A program made the position numbers and the translations under genes. Positions 25,130 through 33,201 of a stretch of 64,000 nucleotides of DNA are shown piece by piece. Source of the DNA: Falsiruegeria litorea R37 (GTDB lineage Bacteria; Pseudomonadota; Alphaproteobacteria; Rhodobacterales; Rhodobacteraceae); contig NZ_FWFO01000001.1 of NCBI RefSeq assembly GCF_900172225.1, forward strand, positions 496,001 through 560,000, in the 5' to 3' direction. The notes under the pieces were generated by a model, which saw only the letters and a program-made list of their open reading frames with translations, did not search any database and was not told the origin of the DNA. How positions within the stretch are numbered: the first letter of the stretch is position 1; each line of letters opens with the position of its first letter.

Positions 25130-25162
25130 AAAAAAAACCGGCGCGGAGGACGCGCCGGTTTT
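25130..25162 (-). terminator. Terminator of tpa
   Basis: On the minus strand AAAACCGGCGCG and CGCGCCGGTTTT form a 12-bp stem with a five-base loop, followed by a run of T residues. It begins 47 bases after the tpa stop. Confidence 0.88.
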
Positions 25163-25208
25163 CAGTTTGCACCCCCAAAACGGGGAGAGAGGGGAGCGCA
25201 AATGTCAG

Positions 25209-26606
25209 TTAGCCAAAGACCCGACCCAGGGCGCCGTCAACGGCGTCGGTAATCTGATCGATGTCGTCTGCCGTTGCGATCAGCGCGGGCGAGAAACACA
25301 GGGTGTTGTTACGACCCGGCAGCGAACGGTTGGTCGCGCCGATGATCACGCCCTGGTTCATACAGTCGGCCACAACGGCCTGAACCAGCTTCTCTTCGAC
25401 GGGGTCCTTGGTTGCACGGTCGGTGACCAGCTCGGCACCCAGGAACAGGCCCTTGCCGCGCACGTCGCCGATGATTTTGTGCTTTTCCATCAGTTCTTGC
25501 AGGTTGTTCAACATGCGGTCGCCCATGTCGATACAGTTGCCCAACAGGTTCTCGTCTTCGATGATGCGCATGTTCTCGATCGCAGCAGCCGGACCAGCGG
25601 TGCAGCCACCAAAGGTCGAGATGTCGCGGAAATACCCCATCGGATCGGCCGCGTCATCCTTGAACATGTCAAAGACTTCTTCGGTGGTAACCATGCAGGC
25701 AATCGCCGCGTAACCCGAGGCGACACCTTTCGCCATGGTCACGAAGTCGGGCTTGATGCCGTACTGCTGATAGCCGAACCAGGTACCGGTGCGGCCAACA
25801 CCGCAGACAACCTCGTCGATATGGAGCAGCACGTCGTATTTTTTGCAGATCTCCTGCACGCGCTCCCAATAGCCTTCGGGTGCTTCGATTACACCGCCGC
25901 CTGCGGTCACCGGCTCCAGGCACAGCGCGCCAACGGTTTCCGGACCTTCGCGCAGGATCACCTCTTCGATGGCGTCTGCTGCGGCCTTGCCGAATGCTTC
26001 GCCCGACAGATCCTCATGGCCCAGTTCGTGCTTGCGGTATTCCATACAGTGCGGAACGCGGACAAAGTCAGGCGCAAAGGGGCCGTACTGCGCGTTGCGC
26101 TCGTCCTGACCGCCGGCCGACATCGTCGCCAGGGTCGAGCCGTGATAGTCGCGGTCGCGGTACAGAATCTTGGTCTTCTTGCCGCCATAGCGCTTGTGCG
26201 CGATCTGACGGACCATCTTGAAGGCCTTCTCGTTCGCCTCGGAGCCCGAGTTGGTGTAGTAGACGCGGCTCATGCCGGGCATCTTGTCGATCAGCTTTTC
26301 AGCAAAGATCGCGCCGGGAATCGAGCCCGCGGTGTTGGCGAAGTAGCACAGCTTCATCAGCTGGTCGTAAACCGCCTTACAGATGGATTCGCGGCCATAG
26401 CCTACGTTGACGGTCCAAACACCGCCAGAAACAGCATCCAGATGCTCTTTGCCTTTTTGGTCCCAGACACGCATGCCTTTGCCTTCGACAATGATGCGGG
26501 GGTCATTGGTTTCAAAGGGTTTATGCTGGATCAGGTGATGCCAGATGTGGGCGCGGTCGGCTTCGACCACGTGCGAAAGATCGTTCTCGTTGAACGTGCC
26601 GTCCAT
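25209..26606 (-). CDS. tpa: Taurine-pyruvate aminotransferase
   Basis: PLP-dependent class III aminotransferase of 465 residues. The assignment as Tpa (taurine + pyruvate to sulfoacetaldehyde + alanine) rests on sequence pattern and on the divergent tauABC genes. Visible features are FVEG-type start MDGTFNENDLSHVVEADRAH, YYTNSGSEANEKAFKM (phosphate cup), YHGSTLATMSAGG, IDEVVCGVGRTGTWFG, and the Schiff-base lysine in VTMAKGVASGYAAI. Sulfoacetaldehyde would be cleaved by Xsc, which is not in the window. Alanine would be recycled by Ald (14.9-16.0 kb). AAAGGACATGTC precedes the ATG at 26606. Confidence 0.93.
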   Translation of the reverse strand: MDGTFNENDLSHVVEADRAHIWHHLIQHKPFETNDPRIIVEGKGMRVWDQKGKEHLDAVSGGVWTVNVGYGRESICKAVYDQLMKLCYFANTAGSIPGAIFAEKLIDKMPGMSRVYYTNSGSEANEKAFKMVRQIAHKRYGGKKTKILYRDRDYHGSTLATMSAGGQDERNAQYGPFAPDFVRVPHCMEYRKHELGHEDLSGEAFGKAAADAIEEVILREGPETVGALCLEPVTAGGGVIEAPEGYWERVQEICKKYDVLLHIDEVVCGVGRTGTWFGYQQYGIKPDFVTMAKGVASGYAAIACMVTTEEVFDMFKDDAADPMGYFRDISTFGGCTAGPAAAIENMRIIEDENLLGNCIDMGDRMLNNLQELMEKHKIIGDVRGKGLFLGAELVTDRATKDPVEEKLVQAVVADCMNQGVIIGATNRSLPGRNNTLCFSPALIATADDIDQITDAVDGALGRVFG

Positions 26607-27016
26607 GACATGTCCTTTCAAAATTCTGCCAGATATCGACTCTATCTTTCGTGAAGAAATCAGAGCCGTCTTCAAGACTCCAGAGACTTTAAAAAACAGG
26701 CACGCGGATAGGGCCAGATGCTGCGGTGCGGTAAGTCCAGTATTGAAATCATGCCGAAATTTCGCTTGCCTGTTACATCAATATTTGTCTGAAAAACCAC
26801 GGAAATCTGCGGTTTCACAAATTGAAAGCCCCAATTTCATCTTCTCTCTTTTTGGTGAACCCTCATAAAAGGCATTGATTGCGCGGGGATTTTCGGCTCG
26901 GATCAATGTACGGGCCCCATAAAACCTCCTGGGGTACCGTCCTGAACACTCATAGAGGCGGAATACCGCCCAAGATATCCGACCTGCCATTTCGGCAGGC
27001 AACAGGGAGACGACGT
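26607..27016. promoter_or_regulatory. Divergent tpa-tauA control region
   Basis: A 410-base region with no gene. It is AT-rich in its middle (26740-26870), where promoters for both directions probably lie. Short hairpins precede tauA: GGCGG-AATA-CCGCC and CCTGCC-ATTTC-GGCAGG. At 26731-26740 GTAAGTCCAG is the complement of CTGGACTTAC, close to the CTGGACYTAA half-site that I recall for the MocR-type activator TauR. A second clear half-site was not found, so this is tentative. Confidence 0.45.
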
Positions 27017-28006
27017 ATGACTTTCAAATCCAAGTTGATGGGCGCAGTGGCAAGCGTGGCCATGTTGGCAGGTGCTGCACCTGCAATGGCCGAAGACCTG
27101 ACCGTGGCATACTTCCTCGAGTGGCCGATGCCATTCCAGTTTGCCAAGGAAACCGGCATGTATGACGAGGCACTGGGCACCAAGATCAACTGGGTCAGCT
27201 TTGACACCGGCACCGCGATGTCCGCGGCGATGGCGTCGGGTGACGTGCAACTGTCGGTCAGCCAGGGCATCCCACCCTTCGTGGTCGCGGCCTCGGCCGG
27301 TCAGGACCTTCAGGTCGTTGACGTTGCTGTGTCCTATGCTGACAACGACAACTGCGTGGTGCGTGCCGATCACGAGATCGACAAGGACAGCGCAAGCGAA
27401 CTGGCAGGCAAGAAGGTTGCCGTTCCGCTGGGGACCGCCGCGCACTATGGTTTCCTCAAGCAGATGGAGCATTTCAACGTTTCGCTCGACAGCCTGGAAA
27501 TCGTCGACATGGCTCCGGCCGAAGGCGAAGCCGCACTCAGCCAGGGCGCCGTTGACATGGCCTGTGGTTGGGGTGGTGCGCTGCGCCGCATGCTGGAATC
27601 GGGCAACGTTTTGCTGACCGGTGCCGAAAAGACCGAGCTGGGTATCCTGGTGTTTGACGCCACCACAGCGCCGACATCGTATGTGGCGCAGAACGGCGAC
27701 ATGGTCGCCAAGTTCCTGGCTGTGACCGCCGAAGCCAACGCGATGTGGGCGGACGAGGCCAACCAAGCCAAGATGCTGCCGGTGATCGCAAAAGACGCAG
27801 GTATGAGCGAAGATGATGCTGCGGCGACGCTGAACACTTTTGTCTTCCCGACCGTCGACGAGCAACTGAGCCAGGCATGGCTGGGCGGCAACGCGGCGAC
27901 CTTCATGAAGGGTGTGGCGGACGTGTTTGTGGCCTCGGGTTCGATCGACGCAGCCAAAGCTTCTTACGAGGACAACGTGAACGCAGGTCCTCTGGGCGGC
28001 AACTAA
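27017..28006 (+). CDS. tauA: Taurine ABC transporter, substrate-binding protein
   Basis: Periplasmic taurine-binding protein of 329 residues with a signal peptide ending APAMA-EDL at about residue 23. The mature start DLTVAYFLEWPMPFQFAKE, then SFDTGTAMSAAMASGDVQLS and VPLGTAAHYGFLKQM, match the TauA/SsuA-like (NMT1) fold. AACAGGGAGACGACGT precedes the ATG. It is the first gene of tauABC, and a hairpin at 28023-28057 separates it from tauB. Confidence 0.94.
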   Translation: MTFKSKLMGAVASVAMLAGAAPAMAEDLTVAYFLEWPMPFQFAKETGMYDEALGTKINWVSFDTGTAMSAAMASGDVQLSVSQGIPPFVVAASAGQDLQVVDVAVSYADNDNCVVRADHEIDKDSASELAGKKVAVPLGTAAHYGFLKQMEHFNVSLDSLEIVDMAPAEGEAALSQGAVDMACGWGGALRRMLESGNVLLTGAEKTELGILVFDATTAPTSYVAQNGDMVAKFLAVTAEANAMWADEANQAKMLPVIAKDAGMSEDDAAATLNTFVFPTVDEQLSQAWLGGNAATFMKGVADVFVASGSIDAAKASYEDNVNAGPLGGN

Positions 28007-28022
28007 GCGTTATTCGTGAAGC

Positions 28023-28057
28023 GGGGTGGGTGTTTGACAAAACACCCACCCCTTTTT
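28023..28057 (+). terminator. Intercistronic hairpin between tauA and tauB
   Basis: GGGGTGGGTGTTT and AAACACCCACCCC form a perfect 13-bp stem with a four-base loop, followed by five T residues. It probably ends part of the transcription so that the binding protein is made in excess, or protects the tauA mRNA end. Confidence 0.85.
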
Positions 28058-28103
28058 CGCTTTACGTGTAAGGCGATCCCACCTTGGAAAGAAGGGGATC
28101 CAG

Positions 28104-28910
28104 GTGTCTGGACTTCTCATAAATGATATCTCGATGCGTTTTGACCTGCCCAACGGCGGGCATGTCCAAGCGCTGAAGAACGTGTCGCTGGACATCAAGT
28201 CTGGCGAACTGATGAGCGTGTTGGGCCCGTCGGGCTGTGGCAAGACAACGCTTTTGAACATCGTTGCGGGCTTCTTGGCCCCGACCGAAGGGACAATCGA
28301 ACTGAATGGGCATGTCGAAACTGGCCCCAGCCCGGAACGTGGAATGGTCTTTCAGCAAGGCGCGCTGTTCGAATGGATGAACGTGCGCGACAACGTCAGC
28401 TTTGGTCCCGACATGAAAGGTGTCAGCCGGGCGGAAAGCAAAGAGAAGGTTGAACATCTTCTCGAAGTTGTTGGCCTGCAGGACTTCAAGGAAAAGGCCA
28501 TCTATGAGCTGTCGGGCGGTATGCAGCAGCGCGTGGCACTCGCACGTTGTCTGGCCAATGACCCGGACGTCATCTTGATGGACGAACCGCTTGGCGCCTT
28601 GGACGCGCTGACGCGTGAAAAGATGCAGTCGCTGGTTCTGGACCTGTGGAAGGACACCGGCAAGACCATCATCCTGATCACCCACTCGGTCGAAGAGGCA
28701 TTGCTGCTTGGCGAACGCCTGCTGGTGATGGCGCCGCGCCCGGGTCGCGTGCACAAGGAATATCGCCTGCCGTTTGCGGACCTAGGCGTCGGCAACGACC
28801 TGCGGGAAGTGAAGAAACACAAGGACTACGCCGGGACGCGCGAAGAGATCCTTGAGATGATCTGGAACATGGAAGAAGAAATCATGGGCCGGACGGAGGA
28901 AAGCGCATGA
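28104..28910 (+). CDS. tauB: Taurine ABC transporter, ATP-binding protein
   Basis: Cytoplasmic ATPase of the taurine importer, 268 residues. Walker A is LGPSGCGKTTLLNIVAG, the Q-loop is MVFQQGALFEWMNV, the signature is LSGGMQQRVALARCLANDPD and Walker B is VILMDEPLGALDALT, with the switch His in ITHSVEEALLLG. GTG at 28104 follows AAGGGGATCCAG. Its last four bases overlap the tauC start. Confidence 0.95.
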   Translation: MSGLLINDISMRFDLPNGGHVQALKNVSLDIKSGELMSVLGPSGCGKTTLLNIVAGFLAPTEGTIELNGHVETGPSPERGMVFQQGALFEWMNVRDNVSFGPDMKGVSRAESKEKVEHLLEVVGLQDFKEKAIYELSGGMQQRVALARCLANDPDVILMDEPLGALDALTREKMQSLVLDLWKDTGKTIILITHSVEEALLLGERLLVMAPRPGRVHKEYRLPFADLGVGNDLREVKKHKDYAGTREEILEMIWNMEEEIMGRTEESA

Positions 28911-30217
28911 CCGGTTTGCTCGTACTCGTCCTCTACATAGGCGCGTTCTTTGGGTCGTTTTTCATCGCAAAGCGTGTTTTCAAAAGCGCGTTTGAGAAAA
29001 AGGGCTTCAACCGACTGAAAACCGTGACATTCGGCGATGAAAGCGCGATTACGGCGAACCGCGTCGCCTCGGTCATTTCGGTCATCACGGTGTTCTGGCT
29101 TTGGGTGGCCTTTACCAACTCGGTGATCCCTCTGCCCAAGATGCCCGGTCCTTTCTCGGGTGACACAAGCTTTACCTACACGGTGCAGCTCGAAGACGGC
29201 ACTACGGACGAAGCGACCGTTTCGGTCCGGGTTTACCGCGAAGATATCCAGCAGACCATTGATGAGAATGGCGAGCCTGGCCGCGAGCCTGATCCGATCG
29301 CGGTTGAGCCCGGTGATGGTTTCGCCAAGAACGACACGCTGACCGTGGCGCGCTATGCGTTCAAGGTCGTGAACGTCTGGAAAAACGATGAGGTCAGCAA
29401 GAAGGAAGGGTCGAAGATCATCACGATCAATGGCCAATCCATCGAACCTGGTGGAGAGATCAAGACCGATGATGGCACGATCCGCCTGACCGACAAGGGC
29501 ACGCCGACGTTTGAGCCGGCCAAGGGCCTGCGCATGGCGCGTCTGTATTTGCCTGCACCCGAGGTTGTGTTGCAGCGCTTCTTCTGGCTGAACAAGGAAG
29601 GCTATCAGGGCTACACCCTGTTCGAGCACACGCGGTATTCGCTGCAGCGGGTTCTGCTTGGCTTCTTCTTTGGTGCTTTGATCGGGATCCCGATTGGCTA
29701 TGCCATGGGTCTGACAGGCTGGGCGCGCGGTTGGTTCGACCCGATCGTCGAATTCATGCGTCCGATCCCACCCCTGGCCTTGATCCCGCTGGTGATCATC
29801 TGGTTCGGGATCGGTGAGCTTGGCAAGGTCGTGCTGCTGTTCTTGGCGGCGCTATGGATCATGATCATTGCGGCCCGATCAGGGGTGTCCGGTGTTGCGA
29901 TTGCCAAGGTGCACGCGGCCTATTCGCTGGGGGCATCCAAGTGGCAGATCCTCAGCAAGGTCATCGTTCCGAACTCGCTGCCTGACATTTTCACCGGTGC
30001 TCGTGTCGCCATGGGTGTTTGTTGGGGTACGGTTGTTGCGGCCGAACTGGTTGCAGCAAACGTGGGTCTCGGCAAGATGATCGTGACCGCGTCCAAGTTC
30101 CAGCTGACCGACATCATCATCGTCGGCATCATCGTGATCGGCGTCATTGGCTTTGCCATCGAGGTCGGCATGCGCAAGCTGGAAAGCTGGCTGATCCCGT
30201 GGAAAGGCAAAGTCTGA
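28907..30217 (+). CDS. tauC: Taurine ABC transporter permease with large extra N-terminal domain
   Basis: Inner-membrane permease. At 436 residues it is about 160 longer than typical TauC. After an N-terminal helix (3-22) and a second (53-75) there is an insert of about 135 residues (roughly 79-213), rich in Asp, Glu, Thr and Lys and predicted beta-type, probably periplasmic. The normal permease resumes at LYLPAPEVVLQRF, with later helices and the EAA loop HAAYSLGASKWQILSKVIVP contacting TauB. It overlaps tauB by ATGA. I recall similar long TauC proteins in roseobacters but know no function for the insert. Confidence 0.92.
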   Translation: MTGLLVLVLYIGAFFGSFFIAKRVFKSAFEKKGFNRLKTVTFGDESAITANRVASVISVITVFWLWVAFTNSVIPLPKMPGPFSGDTSFTYTVQLEDGTTDEATVSVRVYREDIQQTIDENGEPGREPDPIAVEPGDGFAKNDTLTVARYAFKVVNVWKNDEVSKKEGSKIITINGQSIEPGGEIKTDDGTIRLTDKGTPTFEPAKGLRMARLYLPAPEVVLQRFFWLNKEGYQGYTLFEHTRYSLQRVLLGFFFGALIGIPIGYAMGLTGWARGWFDPIVEFMRPIPPLALIPLVIIWFGIGELGKVVLLFLAALWIMIIAARSGVSGVAIAKVHAAYSLGASKWQILSKVIVPNSLPDIFTGARVAMGVCWGTVVAAELVAANVGLGKMIVTASKFQLTDIIIVGIIVIGVIGFAIEVGMRKLESWLIPWKGKV

Positions 30218-30239
30218 TCCACGCTTGATCTGAACATGA

Positions 30240-30275
30240 ACCGGGGCGCGCTTGATGGCGGGCCCCGGTTTCTTT
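30240..30275 (+). terminator. Terminator of tauABC
   Basis: CCGGGGC and GCCCCGG with flanking A/T pairs form a stem around a 14-base loop, followed by TTTCTTTTT. Confidence 0.85.
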
Positions 30276-30339
30276 TTGGCATCTGAGATGAGACACTTTG
30301 CCGGTTGTGAGTGGCCGAAAATTGAACCAGCGTTCCCCT

Positions 30340-30792
30340 ATGGCCGATGACACTCTCCCCTTGTGCCTCTCTGATCTAGTCGAAGATATCATGACGCGTC
30401 CGGCCGTGACGGTCATGGACGCGCATTGTGCGCTTTGCGCGCGTGGCGCGGCGTGGATCGCCCGCAATGACCACACTCAAGAATTCCTGATCATTCCGAT
30501 GCAAACCGAGCTTGGTCGGTCCTTGTTGGTGCAGCATGGGCTGGACCCGGATGATCCGACCTCTTGGCTGTTTCTGGAACAGGGGCAGGCCTATACGTCG
30601 TCGGACGCCATCATCCGTGCGGGGCAAATGCTGGGCGGCAGATGGCGACTTCTGACTGTGTTTCGGATCATTCCAAGGCCCGTTCGGGATGCGCTCTATC
30701 GAATGGTCGCGCGCAATCGCTATCGCTGGTTCGGGCAGGGCGACATGTGCTCGATGCCCGATCCGGATGTGCAGCGGCGGCTGTTCAAATGA
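30340..30792 (+). CDS. DCC family thiol-disulfide oxidoreductase (DUF393)
   Basis: A 150-residue protein with the thioredoxin-like DCC pattern. The usual DGxCxxC motif is here TVMDAHCALCARGAAWI, with the CxxC pair in HCALC. It continues with FLIIPMQTELGRSLL, DPTSWLFLEQGQAYTSSDA and a C-terminal half with RNRYRWFG. The cellular role of DCC proteins is unclear; the CxxC suggests disulfide chemistry. The gene overlaps the next (DUF4166) by ATGA. The two probably form a small operon after the tau terminator. Confidence 0.85.
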   Translation: MADDTLPLCLSDLVEDIMTRPAVTVMDAHCALCARGAAWIARNDHTQEFLIIPMQTELGRSLLVQHGLDPDDPTSWLFLEQGQAYTSSDAIIRAGQMLGGRWRLLTVFRIIPRPVRDALYRMVARNRYRWFGQGDMCSMPDPDVQRRLFK

Positions 30793-31328
30793 CTGTTCTT
30801 TACCGTCGGGTTCTGGGCGCAGCCCTTGATGATATGCCGCCGCAATTGCAGGTTTTGCACGGCAGCGCCGATCCCCGAACCTGGTCAGGTCAGGCCAAGG
30901 TCTTGCGCGGGGCGGGCATGCTGTCTCGGCTGATTGGCTGGGTGATGCGTTTGCCGCCGCAGGGGGACGCGGTACCGGTTTCGGTCAGTTTCATTCCACG
31001 AGACGGAGGCGAAGTGTGGCAGCGCGACTTCGCCGGTCACACGTTCACCTCCTACCAGTATCAGGCACCAAACGCGCAGCCGGGCATCGTACAAGAGCGG
31101 TTTGGTATGATTGACGTGACCGTTGCTTTGCAGAACGACGGGGATCGTTTGGCTCTTGAGCCGATGGCATGGGCCATCGGGCCTTTGCCTTTACCCAGAT
31201 CCCTTCTGCCCGCCGGGCAGAGTTTCGAGATGCAGATAGAGGATCGCTTTGTGTTCGACGTCGAAATCGCGATGCCATGGGTGGGCCGTATCGCCGCTTA
31301 CCGCGGCTGGTTGTTGCCAGTCGAATGA
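30789..31328 (+). CDS. DUF4166 domain protein
   Basis: A 179-residue soluble protein of the DUF4166 family, start MTVLYRRVLGAALDDMPPQL, then HGSADPRTWSGQAKVLRG, LIGWVMRLP, VSFIPRDGGEVWQRDFAG and a C-terminal part with PWVGRIAAYRGWL. These are the usual family landmarks. It begins by ATGA overlap with the DCC gene. In other genomes DUF4166 is often found fused to or beside DCC or saccharopine-dehydrogenase-like genes, but no function is known. Confidence 0.85.
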   Translation: MTVLYRRVLGAALDDMPPQLQVLHGSADPRTWSGQAKVLRGAGMLSRLIGWVMRLPPQGDAVPVSVSFIPRDGGEVWQRDFAGHTFTSYQYQAPNAQPGIVQERFGMIDVTVALQNDGDRLALEPMAWAIGPLPLPRSLLPAGQSFEMQIEDRFVFDVEIAMPWVGRIAAYRGWLLPVE

Positions 31329-31350
31329 ACCCCAAATGGACAAAAGAAAA

Positions 31351-31443
31351 CCGGGCCCGGTGAGCGCCGGACCCGGTCTTTCCGCCAAATCCCTCAATGG
31401 CGGAGGTGTGATGCAAGCTTGAGAGGAGAGAAAAGCTTGCATC
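31351..31443. other. Three consecutive hairpins after the DUF4166 gene
   Basis: First stem 31351-31376: CCGGG.CCGG against CCGG.CCCGG, a probable terminator followed by TCTTTCC. Second stem 31381-31404: TCCGCC/GGCGGA with loop AAATCCCTCAAT. Third stem 31410-31443: GATGCAAGCTT/AAGCTTGCATC with loop GAGAGGAGAGAA. The second and third loops share a CCTC/GAGG complement. They form a compact structured region that might be a small RNA or an mRNA 3' end. The rest of the gap up to 31569 shows nothing clear. Confidence 0.5.
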
Positions 31444-31569
31444 AGTTGGTTGGTGTGCCGTGACAAACAGTCTTTGCGGCGCGGGTACAGCATGTGGTGT
31501 GCAGCGGTCGTCCGGTCGTCGAATCCGCGATGCCATTCCCGCGCCTCAAGGCGCCTGCTCGGGGAGAGG

Positions 31570-33198
31570 TCAGGCGGCCTTTTGAGCCCCCGATCGTCGG
31601 TCCTGCAAGATCATGTCGCTGGCCTTTTCGCCGATCATAATGGCGGGCGCGTTGGTGTTGCCACTGACAATTGCAGGCATGATTGACGCGTCGGCGATGC
31701 GAAGCCCGCCAATGCCATGTACCCGCAACCTGTCATCGACAACCGCTTGGTCGTCATGACCCATCCGGCAGGTCGAGGTCGGATGATAGATAGTCTGAGC
31801 GATGTTGCGCGCGGCCTCAAGGTGTTGTTCGTCTGTTTCGACCGGACCCACGGGAACGTGTTCACGCACGATAAACGGCGACAGCGCTTTGGTTTTGGTC
31901 ATTGCGCGCGCAAACTTGACTGCGCGGATGGCACAAAGCTGGTCGGCGGTGGCCGAAAGGTAGTTTGGCACGATCAGGGGGTGATCTTCGGACCGCGGAC
32001 TGTTGATGTGTATGTGTCCGCGGCTTTCGGGGCGCAGTTGACAAACGGAAGAGGTGAAGCCCGAGAAGGGATGCATCTCGATCCCCGGTTTGTCCGCTGA
32101 CAGGGGTTGGAAATGGAACTGAATGTCGGGGGTTTCCAGCCCCTCCATCGACTTGGCAAAGATGGCGACCTGGCTTGCGCCAAGGCTCATCGGGCCGGTG
32201 CGTTTGAGCGCATATTCCAGGCCAATCCCCATGCGATGAACGAACGAATTGATAGCGTCGTTCAAGGTTGCAACGTTCACCTCATAGACCAGTCGGATCT
32301 GCAAGTGATCCTGCAAACACTCGCCTACGCCTGGAAGTTCGTGCCTTACGCCGATCCCGGCATTTTGCAAAACCTGACCTTGGCCAATCCCCGATAGTTC
32401 CAGGATCTGCGGCGAGCCAATGGCGCCTGCAGACAGGATGACTTCACCACCCGGGCGCAGCCGCGCCGTCTTGGGGGCATGCTGATGGATGAAGTTCACA
32501 CCCACGACCTGTTTGGGCGCGTCACTGGCAAAGGCCAAGCCGGTGGTGTGGGCATGCGTCAGAACGGTCAGGTTGTCTCGCTTGCCCTTGATCGGGGTCA
32601 GGAATGCCTTGGCCGACGAACAGCGGAATCCACTCTTGGCGGTCTGGTGGAAGTATCCTGCGCCTTCCTGGTTCTCGCCGTTGTAATCGTCAGTCCGGGG
32701 GACGCCCATCTCGACGGCGGCGTCAATGAACGCTTCCGAAATCTCGGACTTGGCGCGGATCAGCGATACGGAAAGCTCTCCGTCCTGACCATGCAGGTCG
32801 GTATCGCCGCCTTCGTGGGTTTCCGAACGTTTGAAGAGCGGTAGCACATCGTCGTAAGACCAGCCCCGATTTCCCAGCTGTGCCCAGTGGTTGTAGTCTT
32901 CCTTTTGGCCGCGCACATAGAGCAACCCGTTGATCGAGGACGAGCCGCCAAGCGTCTTGCCGCGCGGCCAATCCAGGCTACGGCCATTCAGGCCCGGATC
33001 AGGCTCGGCCTTGTAGCACCAGTCGGTGTTTGGGTTGTGCAGCGTCTTGAAGTAACCAACCGGGATGTGGATCCACGGGTTGTTGTCCTTGCCGCCCGCC
33101 TCGAGCAGCAGAACCTTGATCGACGGGTCCTTGGACAGGCGGTTGGCCAGTACGCAACCGGCTGAACCGGCCCCCACGATGATGTAGTCATAGTCCAT
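31570..33198 (-). CDS. GMC family oxidoreductase (choline/alcohol dehydrogenase type)
   Basis: FAD-dependent alcohol oxidoreductase of 542 residues. The FAD-binding start is DYIIVGAGSAGCVLANRLS, followed by GMC signature 1 (RGKTLGGSSSINGLLYVRG), signature 2 (GAIGSPQILELSGIG) and the catalytic His in HPTSTCRMG, ending with SGNTNAPAIMIGEKASDMI. It resembles BetA-like and other alcohol dehydrogenases. Three bases separate it from the sulfatase gene, so it probably oxidises the alcohol that the sulfatase releases. That could be choline, but the substrate is not proven. Confidence 0.9.
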   Translation of the reverse strand: MDYDYIIVGAGSAGCVLANRLSKDPSIKVLLLEAGGKDNNPWIHIPVGYFKTLHNPNTDWCYKAEPDPGLNGRSLDWPRGKTLGGSSSINGLLYVRGQKEDYNHWAQLGNRGWSYDDVLPLFKRSETHEGGDTDLHGQDGELSVSLIRAKSEISEAFIDAAVEMGVPRTDDYNGENQEGAGYFHQTAKSGFRCSSAKAFLTPIKGKRDNLTVLTHAHTTGLAFASDAPKQVVGVNFIHQHAPKTARLRPGGEVILSAGAIGSPQILELSGIGQGQVLQNAGIGVRHELPGVGECLQDHLQIRLVYEVNVATLNDAINSFVHRMGIGLEYALKRTGPMSLGASQVAIFAKSMEGLETPDIQFHFQPLSADKPGIEMHPFSGFTSSVCQLRPESRGHIHINSPRSEDHPLIVPNYLSATADQLCAIRAVKFARAMTKTKALSPFIVREHVPVGPVETDEQHLEAARNIAQTIYHPTSTCRMGHDDQAVVDDRLRVHGIGGLRIADASIMPAIVSGNTNAPAIMIGEKASDMILQDRRSGAQKAA

Positions 33199-33201
33199 TG
33201 T

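Noticed and set aside
25167-26654. A 495-codon open frame on the plus strand.
   Set aside because: Antisense to tpa, whose motifs are complete.
31570-33198. Calling the GMC enzyme choline dehydrogenase BetA.
   Set aside because: The sequence is GMC but its closest subgroup is unclear, and betB and betI are missing; the substrate stays open.
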